A stretch of DNA of 64,000 bases. It comes from Fragilaria crotonensis (Eukaryota > Bacillariophyta > Fragilariophyceae > Fragilariales > Fragilariaceae). Below the pieces are notes generated by a model. The model saw only the letters and a program-made list of their open reading frames with translations, did no database searches and had not been told where the DNA came from. Of the stretch, positions 1 through 10,679 are shown in pieces (positions within the stretch are counted from its first letter, which is position 1; each line of letters starts with the position of its first letter). A program made the translations under genes and the position numbers. The stretch covers positions 62,001 through 126,000 of the forward strand of contig JAKSYS010000061.1 of NCBI GenBank assembly GCA_022925895.1, read 5' to 3'.

Positions 1-3000
1 CATTTCATCAAATGGTAATATTTTAAATCTACAATTTAATTTATCACCCGCTAGTCCTAGTAAACATTCGTATAATTGACCTACATTCATACGAGATGGT
101 ACACCTAAAGGATTTAATATAATATCTAAGGGACGACCATTTGGTAAAAATGGCATATCTTGTCTTGGTAATATACGAGAGATAATTCCTTTATTCCCAT
201 GACGACCAGCAATTTTATCGCCCACTTGAATTTTACGAATTTGTGCGATAAAAATATAAATTTTTTCAAATTTATAAGTTAATTGTGTTCTTCTGTTAAA
301 TGTAATCGTTTCAATGATTCGACCATATTCACCGTCAGGCATTCTATATGAATTATCTTTTACACCTTTTGATTTTGCTCCAAAGATTGCTCGTAATAAT
401 TTTGCTTCTGGTAATTGTTCTGATGTATCATTGGCGCTTACTTTGCCCACTAAAATATCACCAGGTTTTACAAACGTCCCAACTCTTATAATTCCATCAT
501 CATTTAAATTTTCAACTTCTGCTAAAGTCAGATTTGGAATATTTTTTGTAGTTTGTTCTGGTAAATCTGATGATCTATCTATCTCAACTTTGTAACGCTC
601 TATATGAATGGAAGTAAATACATCGTCATACACTAATCTTTCATTTATCAATATAGCATCTTCAAAATTATAACCCTGCCACGGCATATAACCAACTAAA
701 ACATTTTGCCCAAGAGCAATCTCACTAGCATTAATTCCAGGACCATCAGTTAATATTTGACCAGATTTAATAGTTTCACCTTTCCAAATAATAGGACGAT
801 GATTGATGCAAGTTTGTTGATTGGAACGTAGGTACTTCTGTAACTTGTAATTAGCTTTTCGACCTTCAGAAGTTCGAATAGTAATTTTCGTAGCTGTTAC
901 TGAATCAACAATTCCTGATATCTGAGCATTAATTGTCATTCCTGAATCAATGGCAATTTGATTCTCTAAACCTGTACCAACAATTGGTTTTTGAGGTAAT
1001 AATAAAGGAACAGATTGACGCTGCATATTTGAGCCCATTAAAGCCCTATTAGCATCATCGTGTTCAAAAAATGGAATTAAAGATGCAGCAACTGATACAA
1101 CTTGAACTGGTGATATCGCAATAAAATCAACTTCTGAAGGCGAAACATTTATGAAATCTTGTTTATATCGAACAGGAATAACATTCTTAATCAAATAATT
1201 ATCCGCTGTTATAGCAATATCAGCAGGTGCAATTTTATATAGATCCTCAATATCGGCTGTTAAATAGATAGGATTACCGGTTTTAAGAACTTTACCATTA
1301 ATAACTCGCCAAAACGGAGTTTCTAAAAATCCAGATTTATTTACGCGTGCACACGTAGTCAATGATGCTATTAAACCCACATTTTGGCCTTCTGGAGTTT
1401 CAATGGGGCATATTCGACCATAATGACTTGGATGAATATCTCGAACTGAAAAACTAATACGATCACGCTCAAATCCTCCAGGACCTAACCCACTAACACG
1501 ACGTCGATGAGTTAATGAGGATAAAGGATTAGTTTGATCAAGATATTGGGATAATTGACTTGACCCAAAAAATTCTTTAACTGTAGCATTAACTATATTA
1601 AAACTTAATAAATGAGTAGAATCTATATTATTAGTTTGATTACGGAGTTTTCTAACTAATCTTTGAAATCCTATCCGAAATAAATTTTGCAATAATTCTC
1701 CTACAGATCGTACACGTCGATTTTTTAAATGATCAATGTCATCAGCTATAGTTTTCGAAATTGTTAAAGTTATTAATTTATCAGTAATTGCAAAGATATC
1801 TTCATAGGTTATTGTTTGATAACGTTCACTTATATCTGTGTTTAGACGTTTATTAATTTGAATCCGACCAATTTTTCCTAATCTATAATAAGAAGGATCA
1901 AATATTCGCGAAAATTCAGAAATTTGACTAAACTGATTTGAAGGTACTTGGAATCGTAATAAAGGTTGATTCAAAGTTAGTGAATGAATTAATAATGGTT
2001 TAGTAAAATAAAAAAAATCACGATGTTCTAAGTTTTGGTAAATTTCTAGATCACTAAGACCCATTTCTTTTAATAATGAAAGAACTGACTTTTGAGTAAT
2101 TTTATCTAATTGAATGGTTACATATTCTTCTTGATGTTTAATTGGATAATTATAGGGATTAATTTTTAAATTTTTCTGAAAACCAAATCGGATCCAAGAA
2201 CCATATTCAGGAATTAACGTTGCAGTGTATAATTCTTTGTCACTATATTTTTTGTCATAATTTGTTAGAACTTTATGATCATCATTAAAAATTAATAATC
2301 GAGTTTTTGATTTAGTATATTGATGTCTATCAGGACTATAACTAATATCAGATATTTTCTTAAATGTATAACGTAATTGATCTTTTAAACTTTTTGAAAA
2401 ATAAATGGTTGATCTTAAACTTAACAAATTATTAAAATTTGACAAATAGGAATAAGAGATAGAATCATTTTCTAAATTTTGTTTTAAAAGAGAAAAAATT
2501 CTGTAAACTATTAATTTTTAAATTAGATAATTTTGTTAAAAGAAGTAAATTTTTATTTAAATAAAATTGACATAATTTTAAAGAAAATTGAATGATATTC
2601 TCATACTTTTGTAAAATAATATCTTCGTCTAAATTTTTATTTCCATTAATTTTTTTATAGTTATTAACTAAGTTTGTTAATGAATTAAAGTATTGGATAA
2701 TATAATTAATACTTTGTGAACTTTTAGAATTTACTTTATAAATATTAGATTTTATTTGAAAAAATAATAGCCATTTATAAAATAGATAAATTAATTGGGT
2801 TTTTTTAGCAGATTCTGGTAACTTTAAAAAAGTTTGATATGTTTTTAAAGCGAATAATAAATAAGAATAATTAGTAGATGTTTTTGATTGTTTAAAAAAA
2901 TTCAAAGAATATGCTAAAACCGACTTTTGGGTCCAATGAGGTAATATTACTAAAGACTTTTCTTTCCATTCATAATTTATAGACGGTGTTGCAAAAAATA

Positions 3001-3515
3001 AATCAGTATCAGAAAGTGATGCTTGTCCTGCAGGTAAAAATGAACGTAATTTCGTAATTTCTGTTGATAATTTTCGTTTAAAGGGTCGTTGCCGTTTTTG
3101 ATTTTTTACTTTTTCAAAATAAATACCAGGGCTTCGGATAATTTGGCTAACAATGACCCGTTCGCAACCATTTAAAATAAATGTCGCAGCAGTTGTCATT
3201 AAGGGTAGTGTTATAAGTGGAAATTTACTGTAAAAAATAAACGGTGTTTGTCTTTTTATTTCTAACCTCAATAGGAATAACAAGTTGAGCACGATAATTT
3301 CCACTATATTTTCTAGCAACCGCTAGAGTACATGGAGGTTTCAGTAACCCATATTCTTCACCATAAAGAGCATATTCTGTATTTTGACTAAAATCCAGAA
3401 TTTGAGAAAAGAATCTTAATTCTTCGGATAAACCCTGAGTTAAAAACCAGCAAAAACTCGCTCTTTGCATAGTTATAAAATCAGGAAGAGTTGTAGTATA
3501 ATTTAGTTGATTCAT
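1..3515 (-). CDS. rpoB: RNA polymerase beta subunit, 3' end cut by window, two frameshifts
   Basis: Beta subunit of the bacterial-type plastid RNA polymerase. Translation from ATG 3515 shows the conserved fork and protrusion sequences: [11 protein letters not shown] and SPGIYFE near 3130, then [12 protein letters not shown] near 2210, [11 protein letters not shown] near 1480, [13 protein letters not shown] near 1400 and [12 protein letters not shown] near 200. The gene runs off position 1. The frame breaks twice: one T too many in a T-run read on the minus strand (plus A-run 3232-3237), and one extra base near 2482-2490. Both lie in homopolymers and are probably sequencing errors. About 290 residues separate SPGIYFE from the next conserved block, where bacterial proteins have a short linker. 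No other gene lies on this strand before rps20. Confidence 0.95.
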
Positions 3516-3620
3516 AATCTTTGTTATTGAATAAAAATAAATTGGTTCTTTGAACTTGACGCAAAAGATTATTTTAGTTAGAAAATTTTTACTTTTCTAG
3601 CTAAAATATTTTAAATTATT

Positions 3621-3902
3621 TTATGCTGTTTTCAAAGAAATCGCTAAACGTGATTTTTTTCTATCTATTGAATTTTTATGAAAAACTCGTTTTTTAGCAC
3701 CTTTATCCAATAAACTATAAATTGAATTTAAGATTTTTTTTGCTTTTTCTTTATCAGTAGGATCTTGAGAAATTTTATAAACGTCTAAATCTTTTACGAA
3801 AACTTTTATTAAAGTTCGCACGGTACTTTTATAAAAACGATTTCTTAAGCGATTTCGTTTAGTAATCTCTATACGTTTTTCTGCAGATTTGTTATTGGCC
3901 AT
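3621..3902 (-). CDS. rps20: 30S ribosomal protein S20
   Basis: 93 residues, very basic, with the S20 start MANNKSAEKRIE and an alternating Arg/Lys helix (KRNRLRNRFYKSTVRT). The C-terminal AKKRVFHKNSIDRKKSRL is the usual S20 ending. S20 binds 16S rRNA early in small-subunit assembly. It lies about 105 bases upstream of rpoB on the same strand and may be co-transcribed with it. The length is normal for the family. Confidence 0.95.
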   Translation of the reverse strand: MANNKSAEKRIEITKRNRLRNRFYKSTVRTLIKVFVKDLDVYKISQDPTDKEKAKKILNSIYSLLDKGAKKRVFHKNSIDRKKSRLAISLKTA

Positions 3903-4086
3903 ATTAAAAATTTTGTTCTAGGTCTATTTTAACGAATATGTTTTGTTCTATCTTAATATATTTATAAAAAAATTGAAAGTTTTTAGTTTAAAAACTTTTT
4001 TATTAGGGCATTTTTTAAAGCTTGCTTTTATTGCTAAATTTATATAACATTTGCCCTTATAAGATAAAAGCTTAATTAACATTATT

Positions 4087-4280
4087 ATGGCAAAAATAAA
4101 GGAACTCGTATTTTAATTACTTTAGAATGTACAGAATGTCGTTCAAATACAAATAAAAGATCACCAGGTGTTTCAAGATATTTAACTCAAAAAAATCGCC
4201 GAAATAATCCTGAACGTTTAGAATTAAATAAATATTGCCCACACTGTAACAAAACAACAATACATAAAGAAATTAAATAA
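4087..4280 (+). CDS. rpl33: 50S ribosomal protein L33 (single-base frameshift)
   Basis: The start codon is at 4087. After MAK the frame is lost because the A-run following GCA has one A too few. From about 4100 the next frame reads [33 protein letters not shown] and IHKEIK, which is L33 with its two CxxC zinc-ribbon pairs. The intact product would be about 64 residues. The break is in a homopolymer, so a sequencing error is the likeliest cause. It sits 12 bases before rps18, the usual rpl33-rps18 pair. Confidence 0.9.
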
Positions 4281-4292
4281 ATATTTTAAAAT

Positions 4293-4520
4293 ATGATTGC
4301 TAAAAACCAAAAAACTTCTCCAATCAGTATTAATCAAAAAATTGATTATAAAGATATTGATTTGCTAAGTCTATTTTTAACTGAACAAGGAAAAATTCTT
4401 CCACGTAGAGCTACAGGAGTTACAGTACAACAACAAAGAAAATTAACAAAAGCTATTAAACGGGCAAGAATTCTTTCATTATTACCATTTGTCGCTAGTA
4501 ATGATAATAATACTAAATAA
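4293..4520 (+). CDS. rps18: 30S ribosomal protein S18
   Basis: 75 residues. It contains [27 protein letters not shown] followed by basic [23 protein letters not shown], the S18 core that contacts S6 and 16S rRNA on the platform of the small subunit. It directly follows rpl33. A 17-bp hairpin 23 bases past the stop probably ends the transcript. Confidence 0.95.
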   Translation: MIAKNQKTSPISINQKIDYKDIDLLSLFLTEQGKILPRRATGVTVQQQRKLTKAIKRARILSLLPFVASNDNNTK

Positions 4521-4543
4521 AAAATTCTTCACAATTTTAAACA

Positions 4544-4588
4544 TTTTTCCAAATTAATTTGTTTTTTGATTAAATTAATTTGGAAAAA
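4544..4588 (+). terminator. Hairpin after rps18
   Basis: Perfect 17-bp inverted repeat (4544-4560 and 4572-4588) with an 11-base loop, 23 bases after the rps18 stop. It is followed by an A-rich stretch on the plus strand and has a T-run inside the left arm. It likely marks the 3' end of the rpl33-rps18 transcript. The rest of 4521-4831 shows no gene, only AT-rich sequence with the ycf3 leader. Confidence 0.6.
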
Positions 4589-4831
4589 ACTAAAACCCAA
4601 CCACCATAAATTCTCTGACCAATTTAATTTTTATGTAACAAAAGTAATATTTAACAAAAATTTGAATTATTAAATTTTAGAATGGTGTAGTGCAAACAAT
4701 ATTAGAATGTATATATCCATAAGTTTGTACTATAATATATAGTAGCACACACTATAGTAATTTGTAGAATTATAGATGAAAAACAAATATAATTTTTTAT
4801 TAACTAAGTTTTATCTAAAAGGAGAAGTTCT

Positions 4832-5338
4832 ATGGGGAATTTCATTGATAAAACCTTTACAGTAATAGCAGATATTTTATTGAAGGTTTTACCAGCAAGT
4901 AAAAAAGAAAAACAGGCCTTTTCGTATTATAGAGCTGGGATGGCTGCTCAAACAAAAGGTAGATATTCAGAAGCTTTAGAAAATTACTATGAAGCCTTAA
5001 GCTTAGAGGAAGATCCATATGATCGAAGTTACACACTTTATAATATTGGATTAATTTATGGAAATACAGGACGATATACCCAATCGTTAGAGTTTTATCA
5101 TCAAGCATTAGGGTTAAATCCAAATCTTCCTCAAGCTCTATACAATATTGGAGTAATTTATCATATGCAAGCAACACGTGCTGAATCTTTTACAGAAGAA
5201 GAATATGTTAACTTAGCTGAAAAATTATTTGATAAAGCAGCAGAATATTGGCGTCAAGCTCTAAAACTAGCACCTGATAATTATCCGGGGGTTCGGAATT
5301 GGTTAAAAATTACAGGTAGATTAGACGATTCAGATTAA
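4832..5338 (+). CDS. ycf3: Photosystem I assembly protein Ycf3
   Basis: 168 residues with three tetratricopeptide repeats: [56 protein letters not shown] and [13 protein letters not shown] followed by [13 protein letters not shown]. Ycf3 is a thylakoid-peripheral chaperone needed to assemble PsaA/PsaB. The start is set by an AAAAGGAG ribosome binding site about 8 bases upstream. Unlike land-plant ycf3 it has no introns. It lies alone between rps18 and atpB. Confidence 0.97.
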   Translation: MGNFIDKTFTVIADILLKVLPASKKEKQAFSYYRAGMAAQTKGRYSEALENYYEALSLEEDPYDRSYTLYNIGLIYGNTGRYTQSLEFYHQALGLNPNLPQALYNIGVIYHMQATRAESFTEEEYVNLAEKLFDKAAEYWRQALKLAPDNYPGVRNWLKITGRLDDSD

Positions 5339-5475
5339 GTATTAAAATTTCTGGAATATTCAACAATCGAGTGAAGATTGTTATACAATGATAGCCAATC
5401 AGACATTATTAAACGTTTAGTTATTTCAAATAATACATTAACTTGTGAAAGTATTTTTATTCTAAAATATTCTAG

Positions 5476-6915
<1,440 letters not shown>

Positions 6916-6927
6916 GGAGTAATAAAT

Positions 6928-7337
6928 ATGGTTATGAACATTCGCGTTCTTACCCTGATCGAGTTATCTGTTCAACGGCAGCGGATGAAGTGGTATTACC
7001 TGGTTTAACAGGTCAAGTAGGGGTATTAGATGGTCATGCAGCACTAATCACAGCATTAGATACTGGATTATTACGAATTAAGTTAGATGATACATGGACA
7101 CCCATTATTTTATGTGGTGGTTTAGCAGAAATCGATAGAAATCGTGTAACTGTATTAGTAAATGACGTTGAAGAATTTACTAATATTGAATTACGTGAAG
7201 CAACAAAAGAATTAGAAGAAGCAACATTGGCTGTTGAAAAAGCAGAAACTAGCAAAGATCGTTTAGATGCTTCTGTGGAATTAAAAAAAGCTAATGCTCG
7301 TGTTCAAGGAATTAATTATTTATCAAAAAAATTCTAA
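6928..7337 (+). CDS. atpE: ATP synthase CF1 epsilon subunit (frameshifted)
   Basis: The start ATG 6928 follows an AAGGAG site. It reads MVMNIRVLT and then loses frame because a C-run at 6953-6955 is one base short. In the next frame DRVICSTAADEVVLPGLTGQ continues as normal epsilon: the N-terminal beta-sandwich with GVLDGHAALITALDTGLL, then the C-terminal helix pair rich in Glu, Ala and Lys. Epsilon connects the gamma shaft to the c-ring and restrains ATP hydrolysis. The break in a homopolymer points to a sequencing error. The stop codon is inside the left arm of a 35-bp hairpin. Confidence 0.93.
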
Positions 7338-7402
7338 ATAATAAAAACGAGTAGACTAAAGTTCTAACTTTAGTCTACTCGTTTTTATTATTTAGAATTT
7401 TT
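7327..7402 (+). terminator. 35-bp perfect hairpin at the atpE stop
   Basis: Arms 7327-7361 and 7368-7402 are exact reverse complements with a six-base loop TTCTAA. The left arm begins in the last codons of atpE and includes its TAA stop. It ends with a T-run on the plus strand. It probably ends or stabilises the atpB-atpE mRNA. It lies between two genes on the same strand (atpE and tatC). Confidence 0.75.
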
Positions 7403-7433
7403 AAAATTAGAAATATTATTAGATTACATTATT

Positions 7434-8174
7434 ATGGTAACAAATTCTAATTTTAGTTTCACAAAAAATACAAATGTAGTATTAGAACTTCCTTTCTCAG
7501 AACATATTGAAGAATTAAGACAACGACTTTTATTATTATTTCTAACAATTATATTGTTAACAACAATATCATTTTTAGAAGTTAAACCAATAGTTAAAAT
7601 TTTAGAATATCCTATATCCAATGTAAAATTTTTCCAGCTTTCACCAGGCGAATATTTTATTTCCACTGTAAAGATTGCTTTTTACACAGGATTATTATTT
7701 ACAAGTCCTTTTGGAATTAGTCAAATAATTTTATTTTTGTTACCGGGATTAACAAAACGAGAAACGAAGATTATTTTACCGTTACTAATAAGCTCATTAG
7801 CTTTATTTGGATTAGGAATAGCTTTCTCTTACTATACATTAATTCCTGCAGCTTTAAATTTTTTCCTAAATTATAGTGAAGAAGTAATAGAACCTTTTTG
7901 GTCTTTTGATCAGTATTTTGAATTTATATTGGTTCTTTTTTATAGTACAGGATTAGCGTTTCAAATTCCAATTATTCAAATTTTAATTGGTTTATTAAAT
8001 ATTGTATCAGCTTCTCAAATGTTAGGAGCATGGCGATATATAATTTTAGTCGCAACAATTCTTGGGGCAATTTTAACCCCATCTACCGATCCACTTACAC
8101 AACTCTTATTATCGGTAGCTATATTGCTACTATATTTTGCTGGGTTAGGTATCTTGTTTTTAATAAAAAATTAA
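7434..8174 (+). CDS. tatC: Twin-arginine translocase subunit TatC (Ycf43)
   Basis: 246 residues with six hydrophobic segments. The N-terminal motif FSEHIEELRQRLL is the TatC signature that recognises twin-arginine signal peptides. It also has SPGEYFISTVKIAFYTGLLF, a loop with PFWSFDQYFEFIL, and the late GAWRYIILVATILGAILTPSTDPLTQ motif. The protein moves folded proteins across the thylakoid membrane. Its stop is 42 bases before petA, so the two may be co-transcribed. Confidence 0.96.
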   Translation: MVTNSNFSFTKNTNVVLELPFSEHIEELRQRLLLLFLTIILLTTISFLEVKPIVKILEYPISNVKFFQLSPGEYFISTVKIAFYTGLLFTSPFGISQIILFLLPGLTKRETKIILPLLISSLALFGLGIAFSYYTLIPAALNFFLNYSEEVIEPFWSFDQYFEFILVLFYSTGLAFQIPIIQILIGLLNIVSASQMLGAWRYIILVATILGAILTPSTDPLTQLLLSVAILLLYFAGLGILFLIKN

Positions 8175-8216
8175 TTTATATACTAAAGCATCCATCTTTT
8201 AAAAAGTATTTACTCC

Positions 8217-9161
8217 ATGATAACTAACAAGTTTATTAAAAGTCTTTTACTCAATTTAGCCTTTGTTGGACTATTACTTGGATTTGGCATTGAAAACTCA
8301 AATGCTTACCCAGTATTTGCCCAACAAAATTATTCAAATCCTCGTGCTGCAAACGGAAAATTAGCATGTGCAAACTGTCATTTGAATCAAAAAGCGATTG
8401 AAATTGAAGCTCCACAAGCTGTTCTTCCTAATTCAGTATTTGAAGTAACAGTAAAAGTACCTTATGATACGACTAAAAAGCAAGTTGGAGCAAATGGTCA
8501 AAAAGCTGATCTAAATGTAGGTGGTATTTTAATATTACCAAAAGGATTTAAATTAGCACCAAAAAATCAAATACCAGAAGAAGTTAAAGCAAAAAATAAA
8601 GGTGTATTTTATTCACCATATAGTACTGAGTTAGACAATATTTTAGTTGTTGGTCCTATTGCAGGTAAAACACACCAAGAATTAACTTTCCCAGTTATTG
8701 CTCCTGATCCAGAAAAAGATTCAGATATTAAATACTTAACATACCCAATTTATGCTGGAGGAAATCGTGGCCGTGGTCAAGTTTATCCTACAGGTGAAAA
8801 AAGTAATGTTAATGTGTTTGGTGCAAATCAAAATGGCCAAATTACTGAAATAACAACATCAGAAAAAGGTGAGTCAAATGTTATTATTGTTAATGCTAAT
8901 GGAACAAAAACATCACAAACTATTCCAACAGGTTTAGATTTAATTGTAAAAGTAGGTGATGTTGTAAAATCAGAACAAGCATTAAATAGTGATCCTAATG
9001 TTGGTGGGTTTGGTCAAGAAGAAAGTGAACTTGTTTTACAAAATCCGCTACGGATTATAGGTTATTTAGCTTTCTGTTTCTGTGTTTTATTAACACAAGT
9101 TTTCTTAATTTTAAAGAAAAAACAATTTGAAAAAGTACAAGCAGCAGAGCTTAATTTCTAA
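8217..9161 (+). CDS. petA: Cytochrome f
   Basis: 314 residues. A 30-residue signal peptide ends before Tyr31-Pro32; Tyr31 becomes the N-terminal axial haem ligand after cleavage. The covalent haem site CANCH is at residues 51-55. The large luminal domain ends with [15 protein letters not shown], followed by one membrane anchor ([20 protein letters not shown]) and a short basic tail. It carries electrons from the Rieske protein to plastocyanin or cytochrome c6 in cytochrome b6f. Haem attachment probably needs CcsA, encoded at 47.7-48.7 kb. Confidence 0.99.
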   Translation: MITNKFIKSLLLNLAFVGLLLGFGIENSNAYPVFAQQNYSNPRAANGKLACANCHLNQKAIEIEAPQAVLPNSVFEVTVKVPYDTTKKQVGANGQKADLNVGGILILPKGFKLAPKNQIPEEVKAKNKGVFYSPYSTELDNILVVGPIAGKTHQELTFPVIAPDPEKDSDIKYLTYPIYAGGNRGRGQVYPTGEKSNVNVFGANQNGQITEITTSEKGESNVIIVNANGTKTSQTIPTGLDLIVKVGDVVKSEQALNSDPNVGGFGQEESELVLQNPLRIIGYLAFCFCVLLTQVFLILKKKQFEKVQAAELNF

Positions 9162-9212
9162 TATAAATTGTGAAAAGCTACATATTTATGTAACTTTTCA
9201 CAATTTATATTA
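9159..9212. terminator. Stop-to-stop hairpin between petA and petF
   Basis: Arms 9159-9183 and 9188-9212 pair over 25 bp with one mismatch and a four-base loop. The left arm starts exactly at the petA TAA and the right arm ends exactly at the petF stop on the other strand. It is probably a bidirectional terminator for the convergent pair. Confidence 0.75.
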
Positions 9213-9509
9213 ATATAATTCGTCTTCTTGATGTACTAAAATTGTACAATCAGATTTTGGATATGCGATACATGTTAAAACAAAACCTGCAGAAATTTGA
9301 GCATCCTCTAAAAATGTTTGTTCTGATTGGTCAACTACACCTGATTGAACTTTACCTGCACACGTTGAACATGCACCAGCACGACAAGAATAAGGTAAGT
9401 CAACGCCTTGCTCTTCTGCTGCGTCTAAAATGAATACGTCATCATTACACTCCATTGTTGTATTGATATTGTGCTCTTCACTTAATAATGTAACTTTGTA
9501 AGTAACCAT
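9210..9509 (-). CDS. petF: [2Fe-2S] ferredoxin
   Basis: 99 residues, plant-type ferredoxin. The cluster ligands are Cys42, Cys47, Cys50 ([14 protein letters not shown]) and Cys80 (VLTCIAYP). It accepts electrons from photosystem I and passes them to FNR, nitrite reductase and other stromal enzymes. An AAGGAGT ribosome binding site lies just upstream of the ATG. petF is still plastid-encoded in most diatoms but has moved to the nucleus in some lineages. Confidence 0.98.
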   Translation of the reverse strand: MVTYKVTLLSEEHNINTTMECNDDVFILDAAEEQGVDLPYSCRAGACSTCAGKVQSGVVDQSEQTFLEDAQISAGFVLTCIAYPKSDCTILVHQEDELY

Positions 9510-9628
9510 ATTACTCCTTACTTATAAATAGATAGGTATATAAAGAAAGATAAATTTAATCTTAGTTTACTAATTACCATTATACTACGGAAATGAAATT
9601 GTAGTAAAAAATTTTTCTAATTTTTTTT

Positions 9629-9988
9629 TTAAAACAATTGACGTAAACGACTTGCTTTTCCTTTTAAATTACGTAAGTAGTAAAGCTTAGATCGACGAAC
9701 TTTTGCTGAACGTATAACGGTAATTGTATCGACTTTAGGTGAATGAAGTAAAAAAATTCGTTCAATACCAATTCCTTGAAATATTTTTCGAACTGTTATT
9801 GTTGTATTAATTGAACTATTTTTTTTTGCAATAAGAGTACCTTCATAAAACTGAACACGTTCTTTATTACCTTCAATAATTTTCACACCAATTTTTAAAT
9901 TATCACCAATTTTTAAAACAGGAAGATCTTTTTTAAGAAACTGATTTTCGAGATTGACTACAGGGGTTTGGAAATTTAATTTCTCCAT
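9629..9988 (-). CDS. rpl19: 50S ribosomal protein L19
   Basis: 119 residues with LPVLKIGDNLKIGVKIIEGNKERVQFYEGTLIAKKN and the family end RRSKLYYLRNLKGKASRLRQLF. L19 lies at the interface of the two ribosomal subunits. It is downstream of trnI(CAU) and ssrA on the same strand and may share their transcript. Confidence 0.96.
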   Translation of the reverse strand: MEKLNFQTPVVNLENQFLKKDLPVLKIGDNLKIGVKIIEGNKERVQFYEGTLIAKKNSSINTTITVRKIFQGIGIERIFLLHSPKVDTITVIRSAKVRRSKLYYLRNLKGKASRLRQLF

Positions 9989-10081
9989 TACTACTAATCC
10001 TTACATGATATTGTTTAATAATATTTATTTTACAATTAGATCGTTAAAAAAACAATATAAAAGTAGATTCTATTTAATTAT

Positions 10082-10166
10082 TGCATTCGACTGGGTTCGA
10101 ACCAGTGATGTTCCAGAGGAAAACGGATTATGAGTCCGGTGCCTTCAACCACTCGGCCACGAATGC
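10082..10166 (-). tRNA. trnI-CAU: tRNA with CAU anticodon and long variable arm, probably tRNA-Ile(CAU)
   Basis: Cloverleaf on the minus strand: acceptor GCATTCG with CGAATGC, D-arm GGCCGAGTGGTTGAAGGC, anticodon loop CTCATAA (CAU), T-arm ACTGG-TTCGAAC-CCAGT. Between anticodon and T stems lies a hairpin-forming variable arm (TTCC TCT GGAA), the shape of Leu and Ser tRNAs. Two other CAU tRNAs here are the initiator and the elongator Met, so this one should be the AUA-reading tRNA-Ile whose C34 becomes lysidine. The 5' half resembles plant trnI-CAU. The assignment is by elimination. Confidence 0.75.
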
Positions 10167-10171
10167 TTATT

Positions 10172-10515
10172 TGGAGCTGATGGGATTTGAACCCACGTCC
10201 ATCTAAATCTGAAAAAAACGCTCATTCACAGGTATAGTTCAATAATAGAACAGATTGTTATAATTATTCTAAACTAAAGACAAAAAAACGTCTAGTAATA
10301 GTGGACAAATTTTTAAATTAAATAATATATTTTCTAAGCAGTAGCAAAAGCTAAATTATTTGAAGATTTTGTATTGTTTAGAGTTAAACGTTTAAAGTTA
10401 AAAGATATGATATTATTAGCATTTATTAATTAGTTTGTAGATTTTTACGAAGAATACAAGCTTCGACCTGCATCACATTTTTCTCATTCTTAAATGTCGA
10501 AACCAAGGCAGCCCC
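10172..10515 (-). ncRNA. ssrA: tmRNA (10Sa RNA), 28-residue tag
   Basis: About 344 nt. The 5' end GGGGCTGCCTTGGTTTCGAC is the tmRNA signature, and its acceptor GGGGCTG pairs with CAGCTCC at the 3' end beside a normal T-arm (GGGTTCAAATCCC). The tag frame starts with the resume codon GCT at 10420-10418 and ends at TAG 10336-10334. It codes for 28 residues beginning ANNIISF and ending NNLAFATA. The tag marks proteins from stalled ribosomes for proteolysis, plausibly by ClpC-dependent protease. No CCA is encoded. It lies 6 bases from trnI-CAU. Confidence 0.93.
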
Positions 10516-10554
10516 TAGGTAACTAATTTAAAGAATTTTAACACTCTTTATTTT

Positions 10555-10627
10555 TAAGCATGAAGGGAGTCGAACCCTTGACTTTCAGAATCGGAATCTG
10601 ATGCTCTATCCACTGAGCTACATGCTT
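10555..10627 (-). tRNA. trnR-CCG: tRNA-Arg(CCG)
   Basis: 73-nt cloverleaf with acceptor AAGCATG/CATGCTT, anticodon loop TTCCGAT (CCG) and T-arm AAGGG-TTCGACT-CCCTT. It reads CGG codons. It lies between psbV and ssrA on the same strand. Confidence 0.93.
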
Positions 10628-10635
10628 TATTATCT

Positions 10636-10673
10636 AAAATTAATTTAATCCATTCATGGATTAAATTAATTTT
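10636..10673. terminator. Hairpin after psbV
   Basis: 18-bp perfect inverted repeat (10636-10653 and 10656-10673) with a two-base loop, 6 bases past the psbV stop and before trnR-CCG. It probably sets the psbV mRNA 3' end. Confidence 0.65.
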
Positions 10674-10679
10674 AAAAAT

